A stretch of DNA of 28,511 nucleotides from Gammaproteobacteria bacterium. Its GTDB lineage: Bacteria; Pseudomonadota; Gammaproteobacteria; Chromatiales; Chromatiaceae. The stretch is from positions 1 through 28,511 of the forward strand of contig VMDJ01000077.1 of the NCBI GenBank assembly GCA_008080925.1. Reading direction: 5' to 3'. Of this stretch, positions 8,796 through 16,237 are shown piece by piece. Positions within the stretch are counted from its first letter, which is position 1. Each line of letters begins with the position of its first letter. The notes under the pieces are model-generated. The model saw only the letters and a list, made by a program, of their open reading frames with translations, searched no databases and had not been told where the DNA came from. The translations under genes and the position numbers were made by a program.

Positions 8796-9820
8796 TAACG
8801 CTCTCCACCGAAGACGCGTGGTTGCGTGTAATAGTCGATTGTAGGTGCTGCCATATTGAGAAGCAGGACAGAGAAAGCGACTGCATCTGGATATCCGCCC
8901 CAGGTGCGGATAATGACGATAAAGAAGCCAATCAAAGCACCAAAAATCAGTTGGCCTTTTGGCGTGGTGCTGGCACTCACAGGGTCTGTTGCAATGAAGA
9001 AAGCCCCAAGCATTACAGCACCGCTAAAGAGGTGAAATAGTGGGCTTGCGAACTGATTGCTATCAATCAACCAAAGCAGACCACTAACTATGGTAACGCT
9101 CGCTAAAAGGCTAAGAGGGATACGCCAACTCATGATGCCTTTCAAGATCAAGAAGGCACCACCGGCTAGATATGCTAACGATACCCATGCCCATCCTGAA
9201 CTCGTCAAATTTGACCAACTGCCATCTGGATGGAGTTCACTCAACATGCTGTGTTGAAGCAGACCTTCGCGTACTTCTGATAACGGCGTAGCGCCTGTCA
9301 TGCTGTCCCATGCCATAGCGGCTGGCAGCACACCATCAACAGCAAGTTGCCACGCTTGAGAAAAATCCAAATTTGATGCAGCGCTCTGAGGTTGAATCCA
9401 TTGGCTCATTGAAGCGGGGAAAGAGATTAATAGCAGGGCGTAACCCAACATGGCTGGGTTGAATGGATTGTTGCCAATGCCGCCAAATAATTGTTTACCA
9501 ACCACAATGGCAAAGATGGTTCCTAGTGCAACTTGCCATGCGGGCATGAGTGGCGGCAGCGCTAAGGCAAGTAATACGGCTGTTAACACGGCGCTGAGAT
9601 CTGTAACAGCAGTAACAGGATTGCGGCCTCTAAAGCGGAGAAAAACCCATTCGCTGAGTAGCGCGCTGACAATGGCGATGCCTAGATTAATGAGCACACC
9701 ATTACCTAAAAGCCATACCAACGCAGCAATGCCAGGTAGCAGCGCAAGTAAAACAGTCGCCATGATGCTCTGAACCGAATTGCTGTCATGTTGGTGCGGA
9801 GAGCTGATCATGCTGCTCAT
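8795..9820 (-). CDS. rsxD: RsxD/RnfD membrane flavoprotein subunit
   Basis: Polytopic membrane subunit of the Rsx/Rnf complex, homologous to NqrB; 341 residues (E. coli 352). The motif MTGATPL gives Thr178 as the expected covalent FMN site. GGIGNNPFNPAMLGYALL and FIATDPVSASTTPKGQ are conserved family blocks. An internal Met4 is an alternative start, but the ATG at 9818-9820 overlaps the rsxC stop by four bases (ATGA), which supports the longer form. Confidence 0.97.
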   Translation of the reverse strand: MSSMISSPHQHDSNSVQSIMATVLLALLPGIAALVWLLGNGVLINLGIAIVSALLSEWVFLRFRGRNPVTAVTDLSAVLTAVLLALALPPLMPAWQVALGTIFAIVVGKQLFGGIGNNPFNPAMLGYALLLISFPASMSQWIQPQSAASNLDFSQAWQLAVDGVLPAAMAWDSMTGATPLSEVREGLLQHSMLSELHPDGSWSNLTSSGWAWVSLAYLAGGAFLILKGIMSWRIPLSLLASVTIVSGLLWLIDSNQFASPLFHLFSGAVMLGAFFIATDPVSASTTPKGQLIFGALIGFFIVIIRTWGGYPDAVAFSVLLLNMAAPTIDYYTQPRVFGGER

Positions 9821-11361
9821 GATGATTTTTCCTCAGCCGCTTGCGCTGCTTTCTTTGCGGCAACTCGTTTCATGGCAGCTTCTATAGCAGCTTTCTTCGG
9901 GTCATCACCTTTGGCTTTCGGTTTGTTCTCGAGTACTTCTTTTTTCTTGCGAAGACGCGCTTTGCGTTCCGCTTCCAGTCGCGCAAGACGAGCGTCTCTG
10001 AATTCATGTCGTCGACGCGCAAGATCCGATTGTTGTTTCTCGCGTTCGCTTGCCCAGATCTCAGTCTTGGCAAAACGGTAGTACTGTACCAACGGTATCT
10101 TGGATGGACAGACATGTGCGCAACAGCCGCACTCAATACAATCAAACAGATGATGATCTTGTGCTTGATCAAAGTTGTGTGACTTTGCGTACCAATACAG
10201 TTGTTGTGGTAACAGAAGAGCAGGGCATACTTTTACGCATTCGCCACAGCGAATACAGGGTTGCGGCTCCTGGGTTGGCTCCACTTCATGTAAGCTCAGT
10301 ACGCAGTTGCTACCTTTTGCGATCGGACGGTCGATGTCCGGCAAGCTAAAGCCCATCATCGGTCCACCCATGAGTGTGCGTTGGCAAGCTTTAGCAAAGC
10401 CACTGTGATGTTCAATAAGTTCATGAATGGATGTGCCAATTAACGCGCGAACATTTTGAGGCTTGGCGAGTGCATCACCTGTGAGGGTGACAATGCGATC
10501 GATAAAAGGTTTGCCTTCAAGAACAGCCTCCGCAACGGCAACACAGGTGCCTACGTTCTGACACAAGATGCCTACATCAAGGGGTAAGCCTTGCGAAGGC
10601 ACTTCAATGCCGGTGAGTAAGTGGATTAGCTGTTTTTCACCACCACTCGGGTATTTGTTAGGTACAACAATGATTTCAATGTCTGTGTTGTTGATTGCGT
10701 GGTTCAACGCTTCAATTGCTTGCGGCTTATTTTCTTCAATACCAATAAGGATCTTTTTGGCGCCCACAATGTGCTGCAAGATTTTTGCACCGGTTACAAT
10801 TTTTTCTGGATCGGTACGCATCAGCATGTCATCGCAGGTGATGTAAGGCTCGCACTCAGAGGCATTTAAAATCAGTGTATTAACCGGCTTATTTTGCGTA
10901 TTGGTTTTAACTGCAGTTGGGAATACGGCGCCACCAAGGCCGACGATGCCGCTTTGACGTAAGCGATCACGAATTAATTGTGGCTCGGTTGATTCCCAAT
11001 CGAGGATAGAATCCGGAAGATTGGTCCATTTGTCGTTACCATCACAGGTAATGCTTATGCAAAGCGCATTTAAGCCTGAGGGATGTGCAATCGGTTGCTC
11101 ATCTATCGCAGTGATAGTGCCTGAGCTTGGTGCATGGATATTCGCACTGACATATTCACTGGCTTTTGCGATCAGCTGTCCCTTAAGGACATGATCGCCC
11201 ACCTTAACGCAAGGGTCAGCGATTTGACCGATGTGTTGCTGTAAAGGCACCACCAAAGTCTTTGGTAAATAAACCGGGGCTATGGGGTGCTGTGTCGATA
11301 GCGCTTTGTGATCATCAAGAATCAGGCCGCCGTGGAAATCATGAATCGATACATTAGCCAT
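9817..11361 (-). CDS. rsxC: RsxC/RnfC NADH-side Fe-S flavoprotein subunit
   Basis: Cytoplasmic subunit expected to bind NADH and FMN and pass electrons through two [4Fe-4S] clusters. The start is taken at MANVSIHDFHGGL (ATG 11359-11361): it has a good ribosome-binding site (AGAGGT) and fits the family N terminus; a longer open frame to 11523 would run back through rsxB. The protein is 514 residues. Order: biotinyl-lipoyl-like sandwich domain, Rossmann-type flavin/NADH domain, SLBB segment, then the paired cluster motifs CIRCGECVKVCP and CIECGCCAHVCP. The last 80 residues are a charged Arg/Lys/Ala coiled coil. E. coli RsxC is 740 residues because of a long Ala-rich repeat tail; this version has only a short tail. 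It overlaps rsxB by eight bases. Confidence 0.96.
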   Translation of the reverse strand: MANVSIHDFHGGLILDDHKALSTQHPIAPVYLPKTLVVPLQQHIGQIADPCVKVGDHVLKGQLIAKASEYVSANIHAPSSGTITAIDEQPIAHPSGLNALCISITCDGNDKWTNLPDSILDWESTEPQLIRDRLRQSGIVGLGGAVFPTAVKTNTQNKPVNTLILNASECEPYITCDDMLMRTDPEKIVTGAKILQHIVGAKKILIGIEENKPQAIEALNHAINNTDIEIIVVPNKYPSGGEKQLIHLLTGIEVPSQGLPLDVGILCQNVGTCVAVAEAVLEGKPFIDRIVTLTGDALAKPQNVRALIGTSIHELIEHHSGFAKACQRTLMGGPMMGFSLPDIDRPIAKGSNCVLSLHEVEPTQEPQPCIRCGECVKVCPALLLPQQLYWYAKSHNFDQAQDHHLFDCIECGCCAHVCPSKIPLVQYYRFAKTEIWASEREKQQSDLARRRHEFRDARLARLEAERKARLRKKKEVLENKPKAKGDDPKKAAIEAAMKRVAAKKAAQAAEEKSS

Positions 11362-11911
11362 GACTGACCTCTGCTGAATTCTGATTTGGTAAAGGCCAGC
11401 GCCAGGTATCTGTGGTGTCTTTGATTGGCACCATCTCGATACATTCAACAGGGCATGGTGGTATACACAGTTCACAGCCAGTGCATTCCGCTTCAATGAC
11501 GGTATGCATTTGTTTCGCAGCACCTAATATCGCATCGACCGGACAAGCTTGAATACACAATGTGCAACCGATGCAGTCTTTCTCGATGATGATCGCAACC
11601 GCTTTGGGCTTCGCAGCTGCTTCCTCATCTTCAAGTGGCATAGGGTCACGCCCCAGTAATTCCGCCAAGGCAATCATTGTGACTTCACCACCGGGTGGGC
11701 AACGATTGATCTCAGCTTCGCCATTTGCAATGGCCTCAGCATATGGGCGACAGCCAGCATAGCTACATTGGCCACATTGAGTTTGCGGCAGCAGTGCATC
11801 AATTTGATCTGCAATCGGATCGCCTTCTACACGAAATCGAATCGCGGTATATCCGAGCAGCAGGCCAAAGATAAGCGATAGTGCTGTTAACGTGAGAATG
11901 CCGCTTAGCAT
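11354..11911 (-). CDS. rsxB: RsxB/RnfB Fe-S ferredoxin subunit
   Basis: Fe-S electron-entry subunit of the Rsx/Rnf complex; 185 residues. One N-terminal membrane anchor (about 4-24) is followed by a four-Cys cluster domain beginning CGQCSYAGC (Cys46, Cys49, Cys54) and closing in NRCPPGG, then two bacterial ferredoxin motifs, CIGCTLCIQACP and CTGCELCIPPCP. The start shares one base with the rsxA stop (TAATG at 11909-11913). Its last codons contain the ribosome-binding site of rsxC. Confidence 0.97.
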   Translation of the reverse strand: MLSGILTLTALSLIFGLLLGYTAIRFRVEGDPIADQIDALLPQTQCGQCSYAGCRPYAEAIANGEAEINRCPPGGEVTMIALAELLGRDPMPLEDEEAAAKPKAVAIIIEKDCIGCTLCIQACPVDAILGAAKQMHTVIEAECTGCELCIPPCPVECIEMVPIKDTTDTWRWPLPNQNSAEVSHG

Positions 11912-12492
11912 TAGCCTGTCACCAGTCCAGCAAACCCCATGAATGCCATTGACATAAGGCCTGCGGTGATAAGGGCGATTGCGTTACCTTGGAAAGGCTT
12001 TGGAACATCAGCGACTGCCACGCGTTCGCGCACCGCTGCGAATAAAACTAAGACTAAAGAGAAGCCCACTGCAGCACCAAAACCATAAAGTGCTGACTCA
12101 ACGAGGTTGTGATCTTCCTGTGTGTTTAACAACGCAACACCCAAAACGGCGCAATTGGTTGTGATGAGAGGTAAGAATATACCCAACACCTGATAGAGCA
12201 TTGGGCTGGTTTTATGCATCACCATCTCGGTGAACTGAACCACAACAGCAATCACTAAAATGAAAGCGATGGTGCGTAAAAACTCTAAACCCATCGGTTC
12301 GAGTAGGTACGTATTAACGAGATAACTACTGACAGATGAGAGGGTGAGTACGAAGGTGGTCGCAAGACCCATGCCGACAGCCGTTTCAAGTTTGCGCGAG
12401 ACGCCCATGAAAGGACAGAGGCCCAAGAATTTTACGAGCACAAAGTTGTTCACCAAAACGGTGCTGACGAGGATGAGCGCGTATTCCGACAT
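11911..12492 (-). CDS. rsxA: RsxA/RnfA membrane subunit, first gene of the operon
   Basis: Integral membrane subunit; the chosen start MSEYALILVSTVLVNNF gives exactly 193 residues, the same as E. coli RsxA. The frame is open to 12528, but the 12 extra residues are not family-like. Diagnostic blocks are FLGLCPFMGVSRKLE and FLPLITTNCAVLGVALLN, with about six membrane segments. The start has no convincing Shine-Dalgarno sequence; a 7-bp hairpin lies 14 bases upstream. This is the promoter-proximal gene of the eight-gene set that ends with DUF1841. Confidence 0.96.
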   Translation of the reverse strand: MSEYALILVSTVLVNNFVLVKFLGLCPFMGVSRKLETAVGMGLATTFVLTLSSVSSYLVNTYLLEPMGLEFLRTIAFILVIAVVVQFTEMVMHKTSPMLYQVLGIFLPLITTNCAVLGVALLNTQEDHNLVESALYGFGAAVGFSLVLVLFAAVRERVAVADVPKPFQGNAIALITAGLMSMAFMGFAGLVTG

Positions 12493-12506
12493 AAGGTAAG
12501 CATGAT

Positions 12507-12524
12507 GGCAAATCAGCATTTGCC
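12507..12524 (-). repeat. Inverted repeat in the rsxA leader
   Basis: GGCAAAT (12507-12513) and ATTTGCC (12518-12524) form a perfect 7-bp stem with a four-base loop CAGC, ending 14 bases before the rsxA ATG. It could be an RNA hairpin controlling translation of a start that lacks a clear ribosome-binding site, or a DNA operator. Confidence 0.5.
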
Positions 12525-12625
12525 GCACATGGTTTAATCTCTTGAAAAACCTAGGGGTAGCTTACGTTTTGCCCTTCTTTGGCGCAAATATTAAGTACAG
12601 AAAATCGCCGCTTTTTGTGCGTGGA

Positions 12626-12639
12626 TTGTTATTGATCAA
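12626..12639. promoter_or_regulatory. FNR/ANR-like box upstream of rsxA
   Basis: TTGTT-ATTG-ATCAA matches the FNR consensus TTGAT-N4-ATCAA at nine of ten defined positions. It lies between the FimV-like stop and rsxA, about 135 bases before the rsxA start. A possible -10 (TAATAT, minus strand of 12588-12593) places the box near -51, which is not a standard activating position, so the role is uncertain. Confidence 0.35.
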
Positions 12640-12651
12640 AGACCTACCAGG

Positions 12652-13851
12652 TTAGGTGAGAAATATCTCTTCTTCCTCGAGGCGTTTTTTGCGTGTTAAG
12701 CGAGGTATCAACAAGCCAAGACCGAGTACACCTAAGGTGCCCAGGCTTGAAAGTGCAGCTACCTCAATCAGTTCACGTGTATTAGTTTTGGTAGGTAACG
12801 CTTGATCACTCGCGATTTTTGCCACTGACTGATTGATCTCGGCAATCTTTTCATCACGTTTCACTAGCTTAGATTCAAGGCTGACCAATGTGGTTTGAAG
12901 ATCGTTGATCGCATTCTGAAGGTGTTCACGCTCAATGGTCGCCTTAGCAAGCTCTTCTTGAGTGATCGCTAGATCATTGACGGGGTTAGTCGTTGACTGA
13001 GACAGCTCATCAACTTGAGGTGCAAGAATGCTCATTTGGTCTTCAGCGGGTTTTGGGGTAGCGATAGGTTCTGATGTTTCAACGGTTTTGTTTGTACTCG
13101 GAGTTGTCGTAAAACTCAGTGTGCTGCCAGCCATGAGCATGTTGATGTCACCACGAACAAACGCCTTTTTATTCGTGTGATGAATATGCGACATCATCGA
13201 TGGCACCGCTTCACGTGAATCGACATAGCGACTGGCGATGCGCCATAGACTTTCACCCGGTGCGACTTGATGGCTAGTCATCTCACCTTTGTCCAAGTTG
13301 ACAGAAGAAAGTGTTTTCTTGGCAGTATGCAATGGCTTAGGTGTTGATGTGCGAACAAGCTCAGGCTGAGCTAAAGGTTGCCTGATCGTCTTTTGTGTTT
13401 CTGTTTCGACTTTTGGCGCAATGGGCATAGGCCCTTGCACCAAGGGGGCGGTATTGATTGCTGGGGCTGAGTAACTGATCGGATCGATTAACAGACTAAA
13501 GGTTTTGATTTGACGACCATCAGAAGATTCAACAGCAATCGGTAACTGCATAAAAGGTTTGTTAAAAGCCTGTTTGCTTGTGATCACCAATTGATGAGCA
13601 TCTTGGTAACTATGGATTAGGACCTGAATGTCTGAGAAATGGGTTTGGTAGTCGATACTGAGCAGCTCAAATTCTTCTTTGCTAGCAATCGAGGCTTCTG
13701 TCGTCCAAAGCTCTTCGGTGGTGGCGCGGAGAGGTACCGAGATATGGAGAGGTTGGCCGAGGTGCGACAGTACTTCAGCTTGTCCAAGCGACAAGGCATT
13801 TACCATGGAGGGTAGGCAGCAAAGTAAAAGAATTGTGCGTCGTAAAGACAT
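12652..13851 (-). CDS. Short FimV-like LysM protein
   Basis: A 399-residue protein built like the front half of FimV. A signal peptide (about 1-20, ending near NALSLGQ) leads into the FimV N-terminal domain (GQAEVLSHLGQPLHISVPL). A LysM peptidoglycan-binding module follows at about 193-248 (HQVAPGESLWRIASRY), then a coiled coil (about 300-345), one membrane segment (about 366-386) and a short charged tail. FimV proteins of Pseudomonas and relatives are much longer, with a cytoplasmic TPR domain and a conserved C-terminal domain; those are absent. The frame ends at a clean TAA, so this is a natural short form or an old truncation rather than a visible frameshift. In the FimV family the role is in polar assembly of type IV pili or secretion; the function here is inferred only. 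It is downstream of metG and upstream of rsxA. Confidence 0.8.
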   Translation of the reverse strand: MSLRRTILLLCCLPSMVNALSLGQAEVLSHLGQPLHISVPLRATTEELWTTEASIASKEEFELLSIDYQTHFSDIQVLIHSYQDAHQLVITSKQAFNKPFMQLPIAVESSDGRQIKTFSLLIDPISYSAPAINTAPLVQGPMPIAPKVETETQKTIRQPLAQPELVRTSTPKPLHTAKKTLSSVNLDKGEMTSHQVAPGESLWRIASRYVDSREAVPSMMSHIHHTNKKAFVRGDINMLMAGSTLSFTTTPSTNKTVETSEPIATPKPAEDQMSILAPQVDELSQSTTNPVNDLAITQEELAKATIEREHLQNAINDLQTTLVSLESKLVKRDEKIAEINQSVAKIASDQALPTKTNTRELIEVAALSSLGTLGVLGLGLLIPRLTRKKRLEEEEIFLT

Positions 13852-13908
13852 ACTGAGACAGGACCTTAGGACTCAGCCGAGCGATATGCGCGGCTTTCCG
13901 GCCTCAGT
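13852..13908 (-). promoter_or_regulatory. Competing-stem leader of the FimV-like gene
   Basis: On the minus strand, CTGAG occurs twice (13903-13907 and 13872-13876) and its complement CTCAG once (13853-13857), one base before the start codon. Each CTGAG can pair with the same CTCAG, giving mutually exclusive stems; the outer one extends to six pairs (ACTGAG/CTCAGT). Between them lies a GC-rich imperfect hairpin (13877-13895). The ribosome-binding sequence AAGG sits in the loop of the shorter stem. No match to a riboswitch class I know. Confidence 0.4.
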
Positions 13909-13934
13909 AACGGTTAGGATTTAAATTCCTTAAG

Positions 13935-15983
13935 TTATTTCACGCGCATACCCGGTTGGGCGCCATCATCTGGATTAAGAATGAATAAATCTTTACCTCC
14001 AGGTCCGGCTGCTAGGACCATGCCTTCAGATAGGCCAAAACGCATCTTGCGCGCTGCAAGGTTAGCTACCATCACGGTCAATTTGCCTTCCAAGTCCTCA
14101 GGTTGGTAAGCAGACTTAATGCCTGCGAAGACATTTCGAGTGCCATCACCAATATCTAAGGTGAGTTGAAGTAACTTATCTGCACCTTCGACATGCTCGG
14201 CTTTAATGATTCTTGCAATGCGCAGATCGACCTTGGCAAAGTCATCAAACTCGATAGTGTCAGCGATAGGGTCAATGGCCGAGTTGGCGGTGTTTTGTGC
14301 AGCACCTTTGCCAATCACTTTGGCTTCAGCGGCGAGGTCTTCTTTTGAGTCTTCGATCATTGCATCAATCTTTTCGCGCTCAACTCGGGTCATCAGTGGT
14401 TTGAATTTATTCACCGAGTGATCACAAAGCGGTTTAGCTTGGCTATTCCATGTCATAGGCTCAATGTTAAGAAAGGCCTCAGCATCCGCAGCCATGACAG
14501 GTAGCACAGGCTTTAGATAACCCATCAATACGCGGAACAGATTGATGCCAACGGAGCTAATGTCATGTAGTTCTTGGTCTTTACCATCTTCTTTGGCAAT
14601 AACCCAAGGCGCCTTGTCATCGATGTACTGATTGGCTTTATCCGCGAGTGCCATGATCTCGCGAATCGCACGACCGTAGTCACGGTTTTCATAATGTGCA
14701 GCAATTTGATCGCCGGCATCGACAAAGCTTTGATAAAGCTCAGGCTCAGAACAAGTCGCTGAGAGTTTGTTGTCGAAACGCTTCTTAATGAAGCCCGCAT
14801 TACGGCTAGCAATGTTGACGACCTTGCCAACCAAGTCTGCATTGACTCGTTGCGCAAAGTCATCGAGGTTAAGGTCTAAGTCATCAATCTTAGAGCTCAA
14901 CTTGGCTGCGAAGTAATAACGCAGGTATTCCGGGTTGAGGTGTTTTAGATAGGTGCGAGCCTTAACAAAGGTGCCGCGTGACTTTGACATTTTCGCGCCA
15001 TCAACGGTGAGGAAGCCGTGCGCAAATACTGAGGTCGGCATACGGAAGCCCGCGCCTTGGAGCATTGCAGGCCAGAACAAGGCATGGAAGTAGATGATGT
15101 CTTTGCCGATGAAATGATAAAGCTCTGCATCTGAATCGGCTTTCCAGAAGCTATCGAAATCAATGCCTTTTTTGTCACATAGATTGCGGAAGCTCGCCAT
15201 GTACCCAATCGGCGCATCTAACCAAACATAGAAATACTTGTTTGGCGCATCCGGAATTTCAAAACCGAAGTAAGGTGCATCACGCGAGATGTCCCAGTCA
15301 GCAAGACCGGCTTCAAACCATTCATCGAGCTTGTTGGCCATCTCGGCTTGGACGTGACCAGCTTGGTGCCAGTCTTTCAATGTCTTTTCGAAATCAGCCA
15401 GCTTGAAGAACAGGTGCTCCGAATCTTTTTCAATCGGTGTTGCACCAGAGACAGCTGATACAGGATTTTTTAGTTCGGTTGGCGAGTAGGTTGCGCCACA
15501 GGCTTCACAATTGTCGCCATACTGATCGTCTGCACCACACTTTGGGCAGGTGCCCTTGATGAAGCGATCAGGCAAGAACATGTTCGCTTCAGGGTCATAG
15601 GCTTGTGAAATCGTGCGACGAGCAATGTGCCCTGCATCGCGATTGCGCTCGTAAATTAAGCTTGCGCAGGCTTTGTTTTCATCCGAATGCGTCGAGTGAT
15701 AGTTGTCGAAATCAATGCCGAAACCGGCGAAATCTTCTGTGTGTTCTTTCCAGACTCTGGCAATCAAATCTTCGGGCTCAATACCCTCACCACGAGCACG
15801 CAGCATGATAGGAGTGCCGTGTGCATCATCCGCGCAAACGTAATAGCACTCATGTCCTTGCAGCTTTTGAAAGCGACTCCAGATGTCCGTCTGGATGTAC
15901 TCCACCATGTGGCCAAGGTGAATGGAGCCATTGGCATAAGGCAGGGCGCTGGTGATCAAAATTTTGCGGCTAGGGCTGCTCAT
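13935..15983 (-). CDS. metG: Methionyl-tRNA synthetase
   Basis: Charges tRNA-Met with methionine; 682 residues (E. coli 677). The class I signatures are HLGH in SIHLGHMVEY near the N terminus and KMSKS in GAKMSKSRGTF. The zinc knuckle CPKCGADDQYGDNCEAC sits in the connective peptide, giving the C-x2-C-x9-C-x2-C arrangement. The C-terminal 100 residues are the Trbp111-like tRNA-binding/dimerisation domain (FAKVDLRIARIIKAEHVEGA). The start has no obvious Shine-Dalgarno sequence. It is divergent from mrp, an arrangement common in gammaproteobacteria. Confidence 0.98.
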   Translation of the reverse strand: MSSPSRKILITSALPYANGSIHLGHMVEYIQTDIWSRFQKLQGHECYYVCADDAHGTPIMLRARGEGIEPEDLIARVWKEHTEDFAGFGIDFDNYHSTHSDENKACASLIYERNRDAGHIARRTISQAYDPEANMFLPDRFIKGTCPKCGADDQYGDNCEACGATYSPTELKNPVSAVSGATPIEKDSEHLFFKLADFEKTLKDWHQAGHVQAEMANKLDEWFEAGLADWDISRDAPYFGFEIPDAPNKYFYVWLDAPIGYMASFRNLCDKKGIDFDSFWKADSDAELYHFIGKDIIYFHALFWPAMLQGAGFRMPTSVFAHGFLTVDGAKMSKSRGTFVKARTYLKHLNPEYLRYYFAAKLSSKIDDLDLNLDDFAQRVNADLVGKVVNIASRNAGFIKKRFDNKLSATCSEPELYQSFVDAGDQIAAHYENRDYGRAIREIMALADKANQYIDDKAPWVIAKEDGKDQELHDISSVGINLFRVLMGYLKPVLPVMAADAEAFLNIEPMTWNSQAKPLCDHSVNKFKPLMTRVEREKIDAMIEDSKEDLAAEAKVIGKGAAQNTANSAIDPIADTIEFDDFAKVDLRIARIIKAEHVEGADKLLQLTLDIGDGTRNVFAGIKSAYQPEDLEGKLTVMVANLAARKMRFGLSEGMVLAAGPGGKDLFILNPDDGAQPGMRVK

Positions 15984-16015
15984 AGGTATTGATACGGTAA
16001 TGAGTATGAAATTAG

Positions 16016-16027
16016 CCGCGCATTATT
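16016..16027 (-). promoter_or_regulatory. Possible metG -10 with GC-rich discriminator
   Basis: On the minus strand AATAAT (16022-16027) matches the -10 consensus at five of six positions and is followed by GCGCGGC, like the deaD promoter. I find no convincing -35 at 16-18 bp. It would start metG mRNA about 30 bases before the ATG. Confidence 0.3.
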
Positions 16028-16090
16028 TCACAAACCATCAAAAAAGACGGCTGCAGACAGTAAAAACCTGATCAGTGATGCGGTAGGAGG

Positions 16091-16103
16091 GGCTTGAAAA
16101 GCC
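16091..16103. repeat. Small hairpin in the metG-mrp gap
   Basis: GGCTT (16091-16095) and AAGCC (16099-16103) form a 5-bp stem with a three-base loop. A competing outer pair TGCGG (16079-16083) and CCGCA (16102-16106) overlaps it. No T-run follows on either strand. Role unknown. Confidence 0.35.
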
Positions 16104-16158
16104 GCACAGCGCCATTACATTAGCCAAGCACACAAAATCCGAGTATTTCGGTAAGGCT

Positions 16159-16174
16159 TTATCGTGAGCGATAA
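16159..16174. promoter_or_regulatory. Palindrome upstream of mrp
   Basis: TTATCG and CGATAA flank TGAG in perfect symmetry; the arms extend by GC/GC across one bulged T (16056-16058 equivalent at 16156-16158). It is about 65 bases before the mrp ATG, followed by TACTAT (16177-16182), a possible -10. Could be an operator or a leader hairpin. Confidence 0.4.
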
Positions 16175-16237
16175 GCTACTATTGCGCATCAAAATTTTTC
16201 GACCCGCCTTGGCGTGTCTTATCTGGAGTTCCCTAAC

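Noticed and set aside
9788..10349. Several plus-strand open frames opposite rsxC and rsxD
   Set aside because: They are composition shadows of well-supported minus-strand genes, without recognisable domains or initiation signals.
11362..11523. 54-residue N-terminal extension of RsxC
   Set aside because: It overlaps rsxB coding sequence, whereas the ATG at 11361 has a good ribosome-binding site and the family N terminus.
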